Source of the DNA: Viola odorata
Lineage: Eukaryota; Streptophyta; Magnoliopsida; Malpighiales; Violaceae
Length of the DNA: 64,000 nt
Assembly: GCA_963691705.1 (NCBI GenBank)
Contig: OY829541.1
Coordinates: 35,414,719-35,478,718 of the forward strand
Direction of reading: 5' to 3'
Part shown: piece by piece, positions 54,171 through 64,000 of the stretch
Position numbering within the stretch: the first letter of the stretch is position 1
Layout: every line of letters begins with the position of its first letter
The notes under the pieces: model-generated
Databases searched by the model: none
What the model was told of the DNA's origin: nothing
The model's input: the letters and a program-made list of their open reading frames with translations, nothing else
Program-made: the position numbers and the translations under genes

Positions 54171-54835
54171 CTTTCCTTGCTTTCGTATGCTTATGAAGGT
54201 TTAATTATTTTCAATTACTTTCTTAATTTCTGTCTTAATTAATTAATTGGTTGTCTTAATTAATTAATTTATTTTTCATGATTTCTTAATTTCTGTCTTC
54301 AATTAAATAATTAGTTGTCTTAATTAATTAATTTACTTTCCTTGCTTTCGTATGCTTATGAAGGTTTAATTATTTTCAATTACTTTCTTAATTTCTGTCT
54401 TAATTAATTAATTGGTTGTCTTAATTAATTAATTTATTTTCCATGATTTCTTAATTTCTGTCTTCAATTAAATAATTAGTTGTCTTAATTAATTAATTTA
54501 CTTTCCTTGCTTTCGTATGCTTATGAAGGTTTAATTATTTTCAATTACTTTCTTAATTTCTGTCTTAATTAATTAATTGGTTGTCTTAATTAATTAATTT
54601 ATTTTTCATGATTTCTTAATTTCTGTCTTCAATTAATTAATTGGTTGTCTTAATTAATTAATTTATTTTCCATGATTTCTTAATTTCTGTCTTCAATTAA
54701 TTAATTGGTTGTCTTAATTAATTAATTTATTTTTCTTGATTTCTTAATTTCTGTCTTCAATTAATTAATTGGCTGTCTTAATTAATTTTTTACTTTCCTT
54801 GCTTTCGTATGCTTATGAAGGTTTAATTATTTTTT
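54171..54835. repeat. AT-rich tandem repeats (165 bp and 63 bp) before the transposase start
   Basis: CTTTCCTTGCTTTCGTATGC begins at 54171, 54336, 54501 and 54793. The first spacings are 165 bp. Between the last two copies the internal 63-bp unit (CATGATTTCTTAATTTCTG, TTAATTAATTAATT) is itself repeated three times. The repeat ends just upstream of the ATG at 54844. Confidence 0.85.
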
Positions 54836-54843
54836 CGTAGCAA

Positions 54844-56240
54844 ATGGATAACGAACATGATGAAGACTTTTGGTATTTAATGTCTGCTACGACTTCATGT
54901 ATGGCTTCGTATTATTTCAATTACTTGTACAAAGAACCGTGTATGACGTCATACCAAACAGGAATGAAATGGTTAAATGAGGTATTGTCTGGGAGAGATT
55001 TACGGTCTATCAATATGTTCAGGATGGATAAAGATACAATACTACAACTAGTTAGCACATTACAATCATCGTGCCAATTGGAGTCATCACGAAAAATGTC
55101 CGTTCTTGAGAAAGTGTGTATGTTTTTATATACTATCGCCTTAGGTGCTTCAAATAGACACGTTAGTGAACGATTTCAACACTCTACTGAAACGGTTAGT
55201 AGAGTTTTTAATGAAGTATTAGATGTTGTGTGGTCGATATCAGATCACATCATTCGTCCTGGAGATTTTACAAGTGTCCCGCCACAAATTTTGAATGATA
55301 CAAGATATATGCCATATTTTAAGGTATGGTAAAAATTTATTTCCATTTCAATTTTACTTTTATATATATGTTATGCATATTTAATACAACTAACACTTGA
55401 TTACAATTTTTTTAGGATTGTATTGGCGCCATAGACGGAACACATGTTCCTGCTTGTGTCGCTCCAGCAGATCAAATTAGATACATTGGGAGAAAAGGTA
55501 TCCCGACGCAAAATATCATGGCAGCATGTAGTTTTGACATGCAATTCATTTATGCGTGCGCAGGATGGGAAGGCACAGCCCATGATACTCGCATTTTCAA
55601 TTCTGTAGTCAACAATCCAGAATGGAAATTCCCTCAACCACCTCCAGGTTACAAAAAAAAATTCCTTCCCTATTTTTTTTTTGCTTCGTTTATACTCCTT
55701 TTTTTTGGTTTTGTTATTTGAGATAACGTTACTTTATTTATGATATTAGGTAAGTATTACGTGGTAGATGCTGGATATCCTGACGTTAATGGGTATTTGA
55801 AACCTTACAAGAGTACAAGGTATCACTTACCTGATTTTCAACGAGGGCAACCACCAAGGGGTCGTAAGGAAACCTTTAATCGGTCACATTCTTCATTACG
55901 ATGCTGTATAGAACGAACTTTTGGAGTGTGGAAGAGAAGGTGGAAAATATTACGTGACATGCCTTCGTATCCATTTTCAACGCAAGTTAAAATTGTAATA
56001 TCTTCTATGGTTTTGCACAATTTTATACGAAGGAAATCTCTAAATGATCCTGCTTTTACTGCATTGGATGAAAATCCTGATTTTGTGCCGGATGATATTT
56101 TTCCCGATACGGAGGGAGTTTCACAAGATGCGATGTATATGGGTGAAGGAAGTATGCAAAGTGAAGGAAATAATAATGAAATGTTACTCATGAATGTAGT
56201 TCGTGATTCAATAGCTAATAGTTTAATGATGAATAGGTAA
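54844..56240 (+). CDS. Harbinger ORF2: DDE-type nuclease/transposase
   Basis: Three exons, 54844-55323, 55416-55647 and 55750-56240, with GT-AG introns of 92 and 102 bp, join to 400 residues without a stop. The N-terminal part contains a helix-turn-helix-like stretch (SNRHVSERFQHSTETVSRVF). The nuclease domain (DDE_Tnp_4 type) starts at about residue 160. The catalytic acidic residues I can identify are D167 in GAIDGTH, D217 in GWEGTAHDTRIF and E292 in CCIERTFGVWKRRW; the family-typical VVDAGYP and HNFIRR are also present. It would cut and rejoin DNA at the element ends together with ORF1. Since all three acidic residues and all splice sites are intact, the gene may be active. Domesticated relatives in plants (ALP1/HARBI1-like) lack flanking terminal repeats, so the repeats here argue for a transposon. 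Confidence 0.9.
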
Positions 56241-56961
56241 TTGTGATTTATATATGTAAAACTTTAAAATAGTTTTCAATATTTATTATTTTCTTTTTTC
56301 TACTAATGAAGTTTTTTTTAATGTTATAAATAAAATGATAAATATTGTAATGTTACTTACCAACTTTTATGTTTATTTGAATAATATGATAGAGTTAAAG
56401 TAGAAATTCATATGTTACATTAATTTCTAAAAAAATTAAAAAAATATTATTGATGAATTGGCATAAAACAAGTAACTCAATAGGTAATAGATTAATGATC
56501 AATAGATAATTGTGATTTTATATATGTAAATTTAAAATAGTGCTCAATATTTAACTTTATTTAATAAAATGTTAATTATTTGTTTAAAGAAATAGATTGA
56601 TTTAAATAATCTTTATATATACTAAAAAATATTAATTTTAATGTTTGAAGCAAATTGTGTCTTTTATAGTTAAAAGGTTAAAATTGGACATTTTAGAAAA
56701 TTATAGTTAAATTATTTGTTTAGAAAAAAATATTAAATTAAATAATGTAAATAAATAACACTAAAAATGACTGATGCCCTTTATAGTCATTTTACACTCA
56801 AACCATAGTTTTAAAAGCAGTGTTTACCAAACACCAAAAACAACTTCTCGTTTCCCACAGCACTTTTAAGAAATGTTTACCAAACAGCACTTCTAGCTTT
56901 TCCAGAAGTACTTCTTCCACAGCACTTTTACCACAGCACTTTTCGGACTAGAACCGGAACG
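56241..56961 (+). other. Right non-coding end of the Harbinger element
   Basis: Very AT-rich. A segment at 56,211-56,280, which includes the ORF2 stop, is partly duplicated at 56,478-56,548 (AATTGTGATTTTATATATG blocks). The last 150 bp hold repeated CAGCACTTTT and ACCAAACA motifs. Confidence 0.6.
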
Positions 56962-56976
56962 CCAAACAGGCCCCTA

Positions 56977-57905
56977 GTAGAGTTGTTGATCCTGTAATTT
57001 GTGTGTTTTTATGATACTATAAGATGTTGGGGGTATGAAGAAACAACAACAAAACGCTGATGAAATGAATTTTTTTTCACAGGATAAGAAGAATGAATGA
57101 AAGAAATAAGAAATCAAAGTCAAATCAGAATCCATTGGGGTTGTGAATTATGAAATAAAGAATTAAAATATTAGAGAGAAATCAGGAATAGATTAACGTT
57201 CCAAATTAATATAGTGAAGGATAAGGCGGTGAGGATTTCCAACGGTAATATGATTTTCGGGTCAAAAATGCGGCGGTGACTAAGATATGCCTTGTGTTGT
57301 GGTCTTGCTTGAATTGATATCAAGTTTGGGGTTTGTTTGCAACGACTATTTTTTTCCAAAACCAATCATAATAATTTTTATTTAAATTTTTCTAGTAATT
57401 TTTTGAATATTTTATTATTTTTATAGTGTTTTCTGTTATTATATTACTTCTAGAATTTCTTAACCTTTGTGTCAGCGGTATATTTTAAATATGAACGGAA
57501 TAATAAAAGAGTTTTATTATTTTTTTCTTTTTTTACAAAAATATGACAAGTAAAGTACAATTTAGTTAAATATATAATATAATATAATGACTCATATATG
57601 ATGTAGTGACGAATTTTCATTGTTTAATGCTTAAATTGTATGCATCTCCATTTCATAAAAGAGAAAAAAATTTGTATAAAATGAGGGTAACGTGTGTCTA
57701 TTGATCATAGCTATTATTAGAAGCAATTTTAGTTAATTAATTGATGAGTTGGAAAAGGAAAAAAACCACAACAACAAGGCGAAGGCGAAGGCAAAGAAAT
57801 ATCTTGGGCTTTGTTGGCTACACTACTGACTACCACCACCATCCATTTTAGTCACAGCTTGGATAAGTCAAGTCATCAGATAGAAGAAAACTTGTAAGAA
57901 TTGCC
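56977..57905. other. Intergenic region upstream of the PAM68-family gene
   Basis: The first 100 bp or so may be the displaced 3' UTR and polyadenylation region of the helicase, because they lie just across the Harbinger insertion. The rest is AT-rich with no gene. A purine-rich stretch (GGCGAAGGCGAAGGCAAAG, about 57,777) precedes the next start by about 110 bp and could be 5' UTR. Confidence 0.45.
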
Positions 57906-58469
57906 ATGAACACCACCTTAGTCTGCTCACAAAGATCTCCTATCCATCTTCCATTTCAAAAACCCTCTTCCCCATGGAAACAACCGCTGCAAGTCCATTC
58001 CATCCTTCTGACAAGCGTGGCGAATCCATCGAAAACAATATGGAAAGTAGAAGCAAATGCCAAGGGTTTTGGAGCACCACCACCAATGGAAGGGAGTAAG
58101 GCAGATCAGGAAACACTAAAAAAGAACAACAATGCCGACGATGAAGATGAACAGATTCCTGAGCATGTGTTTAACAGGGTCATATGGAGGGTCGTGGTAT
58201 CGGTGGGGGCGCCTATTGCTCTTGGGATAGCACAGTTGTATTTCTTTGGAGTGCTCAAGGAAGAACATATATGGGATTATCCAAAGTGGTTGCCGATCAT
58301 TACAACCTTCCTAACTTTTGGTGCTTCCACTTTTGGAATTGCTTATGGTGCTTTATCCACAAGCTTGGATCCAGACAGGGATGGCTCTCTCCTCGGATTT
58401 GAAGAAGCTAAACTCAACTGGGTTGAGATGTGGAAAGAAGATGATGAGAGTAAGAAGAACCGGAGATAG
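57906..58469 (+). CDS. PAM68-family chloroplast protein
   Basis: A single-exon gene of 187 residues from ATG 57906 to TAG 58469. The first 45-50 residues are rich in Ser, Thr and Pro with few acidic residues, like a chloroplast transit peptide. A GFGAPPP stretch and an acidic linker follow. The conserved domain (PAM68/DUF3464) starts at IPEHVFNRV (84-92). It has two membrane segments (about 93-115 and 127-150) joined by a loop with IWDYPKWLP, and then LTFGAST, GIAYGALSTSLDP, GSLLGFEEAKLNWVEMWKED, the family signature. Family members sit in the thylakoid membrane and help assemble photosystem II or, for PAM68-like proteins, the NDH complex. I cannot tell which subgroup this is. It appears complete, and it is convergent with the KUP gene on the opposite strand. 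Confidence 0.92.
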   Translation: MNTTLVCSQRSPIHLPFQKPSSPWKQPLQVHSILLTSVANPSKTIWKVEANAKGFGAPPPMEGSKADQETLKKNNNADDEDEQIPEHVFNRVIWRVVVSVGAPIALGIAQLYFFGVLKEEHIWDYPKWLPIITTFLTFGASTFGIAYGALSTSLDPDRDGSLLGFEEAKLNWVEMWKEDDESKKNRR

Positions 58470-59163
58470 ATTATAAAATGTTGATTGTGTTGTGCCATAG
58501 ATATCTAATCTGTATTCATCAGGTTTTGTTATTCATAACCGGACCAGACCAAATCAATAATGAACTCATGATTCGAACTTCAAATCGGTGGTCTAGTGTT
58601 CTGAAATCACTTCTTTGCTTAGAGTTGTGAAGATTATACAACACAACAACACTCTTGTAACATTACTGCAGTAAAAAAGAGATGCAAATTATACACTGGT
58701 TCGGTTGGACTAAAATAGTACTATAAAGGAAACAAAAAGTTGCCATTTCTTTAAAGTGGGTTTATCTTTTTCACCATAGATCACATTCACATCACTGATA
58801 TGGTAATTTACAGGAGTTGATGCCATGTTGATCTACCAGAGCACCAAAAATATCAGCACCGTCGTACATACCTGAGGCAACCCAATCAATCAACAGTACA
58901 AAACTGGCAGGCTTTAAGAGTGAAAATGTCTACTGATGCTGTTCTGTTGCCAATCTAAATTCTCGGGCAGTCAAGAAAACAGTGAAAGCATATTGGGTCA
59001 AAAGTAAACTGACTGTAACCGTGTTTTGAACTTGAGGATTCATCTTCCAATCAAGAGCACCCACAGCACAATCGCCAAATGGTAGAGTATCAAAACAATC
59101 AAAATAGTCAATGCCTGCCTCCTCCCTCCTGCCTCCTGCTAGCTTGCAGAGCAACGTAAACCA
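58470..59163. other. Convergent intergenic region (two 3' UTRs)
   Basis: 694 bp lie between the two stop codons. There is no gene; the small frames here are not conserved-looking. It must contain the 3' ends of both neighbouring transcripts. Confidence 0.6.
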
Positions 59164-62100
59164 TCAAACCATGTATGTCATGCCTACCTGCATGAGATGG
59201 GAGTGGGGCACGCTCAAATTCGCAACACCTCTTCTGCAATTCTTCCTCAGAAAAGCATAGAAGTAGTTGATGATCAGTTTCTTAAAAAACCAGGAGTCCT
59301 TCCTTGCTCTAATGTCACCATGGCCAAGAAGATAAACGACCCCAGATTCTTTAGCCTTGTGAATAAATGAAAGCTCCCTTTCAAGACTCTGCTCTGGATC
59401 AAAATTCGTTGGTTCCATGGAAGGCTCCAATTTCACCTCTTCGGATGTGCTCGCCTCAGAAACGGGTTTGCGTGTGTCATTGTAGTCATCTAAGAGTGGC
59501 ACCCCAAGTGAGTAAACACTCCCATTCGGAGCTATTAGAACTCTTGTACTGCAGGGATCATCCTCAGAGTCTGTATCGTCATCCCCATCACTCTCTAGTT
59601 GTCGTTCTTGCGCTTCCCGGCGAATGAATTTTTCAAGGCTCTCAATTAATAGCTGTTCAAATGTCTGGTGATTCTCTTTGCGAGCATCCTTGTAGCCATA
59701 CCTGCATACATAGTTAACAGAACATTGGAACGAAATATGGCAAGTCTAAGTAGGTTTCCAAAAAACAAACAAATAAATAAATAACAGGAATAACGGAAAC
59801 AATTATTGATGAACTCAATGTCCCAACTCAAAATGATTGGAGAGATCCTCATGTTGTACAAAGTTACACGTGATTCAAAGATGTCTTTAGTTCATAGTAG
59901 AGAAAAGAAACTAGGTAAAATTGTATAGTCAAGGTAAACTATGTGGTGAACCCATGGTAGTGTAATTCAGTTCATACGATGGCATTCTTTACAAAGATCA
60001 CTAAACCATATAGCAATTCTTGTGTGGATGAGATTAAAAGCTTTCAGATCAGTGTCCTCTATTAATCCCAAATTTCAATACAACATTGAGACAGCAGCAC
60101 CCAAACTAGGGAAGGTATATTATTACCTGGCAATACAACGAAATATGTGGTAGCTTTTTGGACAGACTCGTCGGAAAAGGAACCTTTCACTCTGAGGCAC
60201 TACTGGAACTGGAACATACTTTATACACACAAATATAATCATGGAATGAATTGCTGGGAGAGTGGTAAGAAAATGACCAAAAATGGCCGGTACCCCCTTC
60301 ACCAGCTCATTATAAAGCAAGCCAATGCCTGGAGCTCTGATTGTCCCAAGGTTGGGACCCAATTCTCGCATCAAATCCATAGACATCTTTTGCTTAACTT
60401 CAGTCTCATACTTAAGCTTGCTCCCGTAGTTCCAGACAAACATTATTAAAAACATTAACACAGCAAAAACCAATACTATCCAGCTTCCATCTCCAACACC
60501 ACCCAATACTGAGGAGAAAAATGTTAATTCAATCCCAAGGAAAATAACTAGAAAACTGAGAACAACAATGATGTTTATCTGCCATATAAGAAGCATAACG
60601 ATAGTCACTAGGATTGTTGTCATCATCATAACTCCCAATTCAGCGACTCCTGTTATAATCAAAATCAAACAGTTATATTCCCATAAATAAAATAAATGGA
60701 AAGTTGCAAGATTCAAAACCTATAAATACCAAAACGAAAAAATTGCAAATTCCAGCATGCAGAAACGAATTGTCAATTCACTGCCTAGAAACTAAAGATT
60801 GACTAGATGCTTCTTGGCTCTTAGTTCAATAAACTATGCACGGACTGCTATTACGACCATCTAAATGTAGTGAACATGGCTACGCCATAAGGTTACAAAG
60901 AGCTCAAGCCTTACCATCTACACGTTGCTAAATGTAGAGTGTCCATTATCCAACTTTGTTAAGAGGTTTAAAAGATTATTAGAAGCTCGGTGTGTAATCT
61001 AAATACTCAATGGATACTACATCTATACACAACACACATCTAATTACCAAAATTCTGGCAAATAAGAACAACAGAATCATTATTGGTTCTACAATGGGCG
61101 AAAGACCTAGCCCCAGTTTAGCAAACAAAAACAACAAGACTCAAAATCAATCTTTACTGCACTAACCATAATGATAGAATCCAGACTTTCACAGTACTTT
61201 ACTGTTTCACTTATTTCTCAGAAAATACTCACACGTCAGTGGGAAGCTGAGCTGCTTAATTTTGCTTATAAAATTTAGGGTGAATACTAAGGGAGAAAAC
61301 ATCAAGCATTAAAATACCAAAGTTAGTGCTTTGCAAGAAAATCGTGATTAAAGTTGTTATGAATTGACCAACAATGTTTTAACTTTTCCCCCCTTTTGGT
61401 GATTACATAAGGAATGTCAATGGGGACGTTCAGGTCGGAGTTAGCATTCACCATGACTGCCCCAACTTAACCCGGTTCAGGTTAAAACCAGGGTTAGGTT
61501 CTGAGTCCAGGTTCCCATGAAAAAAGTAATTATATTTTGCCATTACAAATGATAATATGATGTAAAAGATAATATCAAGCCGAATAGTTTATGGAACTAA
61601 ATACTACTATACTTTGACAGAGTTAATGATCATATTTTCCAATAACAAAATTATAAAAGAATGTAATAGATAAAACACATTTAATATCAAGCGTAACGAT
61701 TAATGCGACTAAATACCAGTCTGAAGTGGTATTTAAAATTTTAATTAGAGGCATAACAACTTTATATAAGTCATAGATAATCTGGTTTTGTTATTAATAA
61801 GGGTTGGTGGTGGCTTCATATGCCCCATCCACCTGTTAAGAGGAATGCTCTCCCAATGCCCATACCCATCAGGTTGGGTTCCCAATTTGCCTGGCCCCAC
61901 TACAAATTGTGAATGGCAGAAATTCCGCCTTTTATTTAAACTCTAATGCCGGACAAGAATTCTACAGCATCCTAAGGGTTGGGGCAAACTGCTAATGAAT
62001 TAAACTTAAGATTTATGTACTTTGCTCACTCAGATTTACCTCCAGAAGGAAAATTTCCTACTATTTTTTGTCAGGAGTTTTATGTTCTCAAACCTAGTTA

Positions 62101-63793
62101 CTTTATAAATAGAGCTTTTATCAAAATAATAATAATAATAATAATCAAAAATAATTTACTAATTATCAAGAAGAGTGTTCTTATCAAAGAAAAAGTGCAG
62201 TACAAAATGCAACTTCACAAAAAGGCATGGTATATATAACAAAATGCCAAATTAAAATTCAACTAAAGCTAGGAAATAAGGAATTTTTTTGGTATGAAAA
62301 TGTCTAGGAAATAGGATTACCATATGCATTTCCCATCTCTGTAATGCTTGATATAGAGAAGACAAACACCAGGCAAACTACAAGTAAAAACCAGTTTACC
62401 ACAGGAATATAAATCTGGCCCATGAACTTCCGAGAGGTATGAACAATTTTAAGACGGGGGAAGCAACCAAGTGCTGTTGACTGCTTTATACATGAAAATG
62501 TGGCTGTTGTCATGGCCCGACTGGCAATAAGAGCAGCAATATTAGCAATGAAGAAGATAGGCCAGAATGCACCACCTGTAAACATGGAATGAGATTATGG
62601 TAACAAAATAATTCCAAAATTTAAAACGGTTAATTATTCTGTATGATGCAATTAATAAACTTTTCCAATGTACAAGACAATGGAATAAATCACAAGTAGG
62701 CACTAAGTACTCCAAATAACAAATGCAATTTATTGTAGAAAATCATATAGATAATAACAAGTATTCGTGCCTGGACGTTGCCCCAGGTATCATTTGTTAT
62801 TTTAATTTTTTGGTTGTGGTTTGTAAATCGAGGAAAATAATAACCGAACAAAACAATATTTTGGATAATTAATATTATTTTCACATGTGCGAACGTTTCT
62901 ATATGTATCAGGTAAGAAAAAGCAACCAATTGGATACGATTAATGAATAGTGCTATAATGCCAAAACACCAGAAAAATTAGTAATAGTGTAGTGTGTGCA
63001 TTGTGAATTTGTGAGATATTAAAGGAAAATTGTGTAAATGAACTACACAAATAGGATGAATAGTACCACCACAGAAGACAAAAAAAATCCTTTTTAGTAG
63101 TATGGGGTTATATAAGGGGAAAATTTAATTTACCCCCTGAAGTTTTGGTCAAACTCAAATACCCTCTCAACCAAAAGAAAAAGTACTGATTTTTATTCCT
63201 CAAACTTTAATACAGCACCTCAATAAAAAAATAATAAACTTTAGAATATTTCTTATATAAAATAATAACAAAAATTACCTAAAAACCTGTATGTGTATCC
63301 TTTTTGAACTTATCATTCTATTATTACTTTAGGACAAAAGGTCTATATTGCTTTAAAGAAAAGGTTCAAGGATTAAATCAATTTTTTTAAGTCTAGGGGA
63401 GTAACTGAGTTTGACCATAACTTCAAATTTTACCTTAATGATAATACAGAAAAGAGATGAACAAAGCTTACTAGGAACCGAAGAAAAGAAAGCTTGCTCA
63501 GCCAGATCTTCTGTATGGTGTTCCATAAGGAATGCAGCTTGACCCAGGTAACCCAATAAAAGGCAAGGCAGAACAAGAAGTACAAATGTAAGCTGCAAAC
63601 AAGCACCACTAAACAAATCAGAATTGTAGATTCCTTACAATGACAGAATAAATTGTGAGGACAGCAATCTAAAATTATGATTAACCAGAAAATGGATTAC
63701 ACATCTGATGCAGAAAATTGATAGTTAATTGATTCTTTACCTGAACTGATCTCACAGAAAAGTAGCAAAGATCTGCAAACATTGCCTCAGAAC
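59164..63793 (-). CDS. KUP7: KUP/HAK/KT potassium transporter, KUP7-like, C-terminal part (5' end off the window)
   Basis: Five minus-strand exons can be joined in phase: 63793-63741, 63592-63472, 62575-62321, 60649-60127 and 59701-59164, all with GT-AG borders. They give 495 residues, about 60% of the usual 800-860. Order of landmarks: SEAMFADLCYFSVRSVQ, LPCLLLGYLGQAAFLMEHH, WPIFFIANIAALIASRAMTT, IKQSTALGCFPRLKIVHTSR, GQIYIPVVNWFLL, GNAYG/VAELGVMM, several membrane segments, FVCIKYVPVPVVP and RFLFRRVCPKSYHIFRC. The cytoplasmic tail then has ESLEKFIRREAQERQLESDG, an acidic DDDTDSEDD and ESGVVYLLGHGDIRARKDSW, ending HLMQVGMTYMV. The tail resembles Arabidopsis KUP7 most closely. The family moves K+ with H+ at the plasma or inner membranes. 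No breaks were seen; the missing N-terminal exons should lie beyond 64,000. Confidence 0.92.
61411..61900. repeat. Possible small transposon relic in a KUP7 intron
   Basis: Within the 1,671-bp intron (60650-62320), a stretch begins CAATGGGGACGTTCAGGTCG and ends TTTGCCTGGCCCCAC. It contains GGTTCAGGTT and GGTTGGGTTCC motifs near its ends, as in small hAT-type elements. The ends match only loosely and I found no clear target duplication. Confidence 0.3.
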
Positions 63794-64000
63794 CTGTCAA
63801 GCACTCCAAAATCAGGAATCATAGCTAAAAAGATATGAGACATGAAAACAATTAGTAAGAATTACCAAGTTTTACTTTTTTTTTCTGTTCTTTGAATATA
63901 ATCTGCAGGCATAAAGAAAGAAGTAATATACAACCGTTAACAACATTTTTGAAGTTCCTCCTCATATTTAGCAAGTGATTAGGATAGGCACAAAATATTA
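63794..64000 (-). other. Intron sequence at the window edge
   Basis: Upstream of the first visible KUP7 exon I see no coding similarity. The preceding exon, which should encode the segment before SEAMFAD, is expected beyond the window. Confidence 0.6.

Larger units (their letters stand above)
49350..56973 (+). mobile_element. PIF/Harbinger DNA transposon, apparently autonomous (7.6 kb)
   Basis: The terminal inverted repeats are GTGCCTGTTTGG at 49350-49361 and CCAAACAGGCCC at 56962-56973 (11 of 12 match). They are flanked on both sides by CTA, a 3-bp target duplication; the usual Harbinger target is TWA. The element carries both genes of the superfamily in the same orientation: a Myb/SANT-like protein and a DDE nuclease. 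Subterminal repeats are visible, for example AGAAGGAGCAAATTGCT near 49,400 and 49,490 at the left, and CAGCACTTTT motifs at the right end. It lies just after the helicase stop codon. Confidence 0.85.

Noticed and set aside
58930..59154. A minus-strand 74-residue frame downstream of KUP7
   Set aside because: It lies in the likely 3' UTR of KUP7, with no domain and no resemblance to known proteins.
61979..62239. An 86-residue frame in the KUP7 intron
   Set aside because: AT-rich intron sequence with an AAT run; no similarity or splice context.

Overview
This is a nuclear window from a flowering plant, most likely a eudicot. The evidence is introns with GT/GC-AG borders, Ty3/gypsy elements of plant type, and three plant gene families: an RH35-type DEAD-box helicase, a chloroplast PAM68-family protein and a KUP/HAK/KT potassium transporter. 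I cannot name the species.

Layout. (1) Positions 1-31,782, half the window, are one unbroken satellite array of roughly 630 units of 50 or 51 bp. It continues off the left edge, is built from nested higher-order repeats, and each unit can fold into a hairpin. None of the many open frames in it looks like a gene. (2) 31,783-38,830 is a wreck of Athila/Tat-like Ty3/gypsy elements. A minus-strand element has a full 1.4 kb LTR at 35,740-37,140 and a second LTR cut short where the satellite begins. A related fragment in the opposite orientation follows. (3) 39,393-45,563 is a three-level nest: a small hAT-type element carries a 5.7 kb LTR retrotransposon, which itself carries another small hAT-type element. 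Target-site duplications can be read at each level. The retrotransposon has lost almost all of pol by an in-frame deletion. (4) 45,960-49,317 is an RH35-like helicase gene with two exons; a TAG interrupts codon 112. (5) 49,350-56,973 is a PIF/Harbinger DNA transposon with both of its genes apparently intact (Myb/SANT-like protein and DDE nuclease). It starts 33 bp after the helicase stop codon. (6) 57,906-58,469 is a complete single-exon PAM68-family gene. (7) 59,164-63,793 on the minus strand is the C-terminal 60% or so of a KUP7-like K+ transporter, in five exons; its 5' exons lie beyond the right edge.

How it fits together. The right 18 kb is an ordinary gene neighbourhood with convergent PAM68 and KUP genes. 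The left 45 kb is repeat territory abutting it, and transposons flank the helicase closely on both sides. The premature stop and the Harbinger insertion in its likely 3' UTR suggest the helicase copy is decaying, although its frame is otherwise fully preserved. The most unusual object is the satellite array: its length, its higher-order structure and its ragged junction with a retrotransposon LTR. I see no CRISPR array, rRNA or intact tRNA gene.
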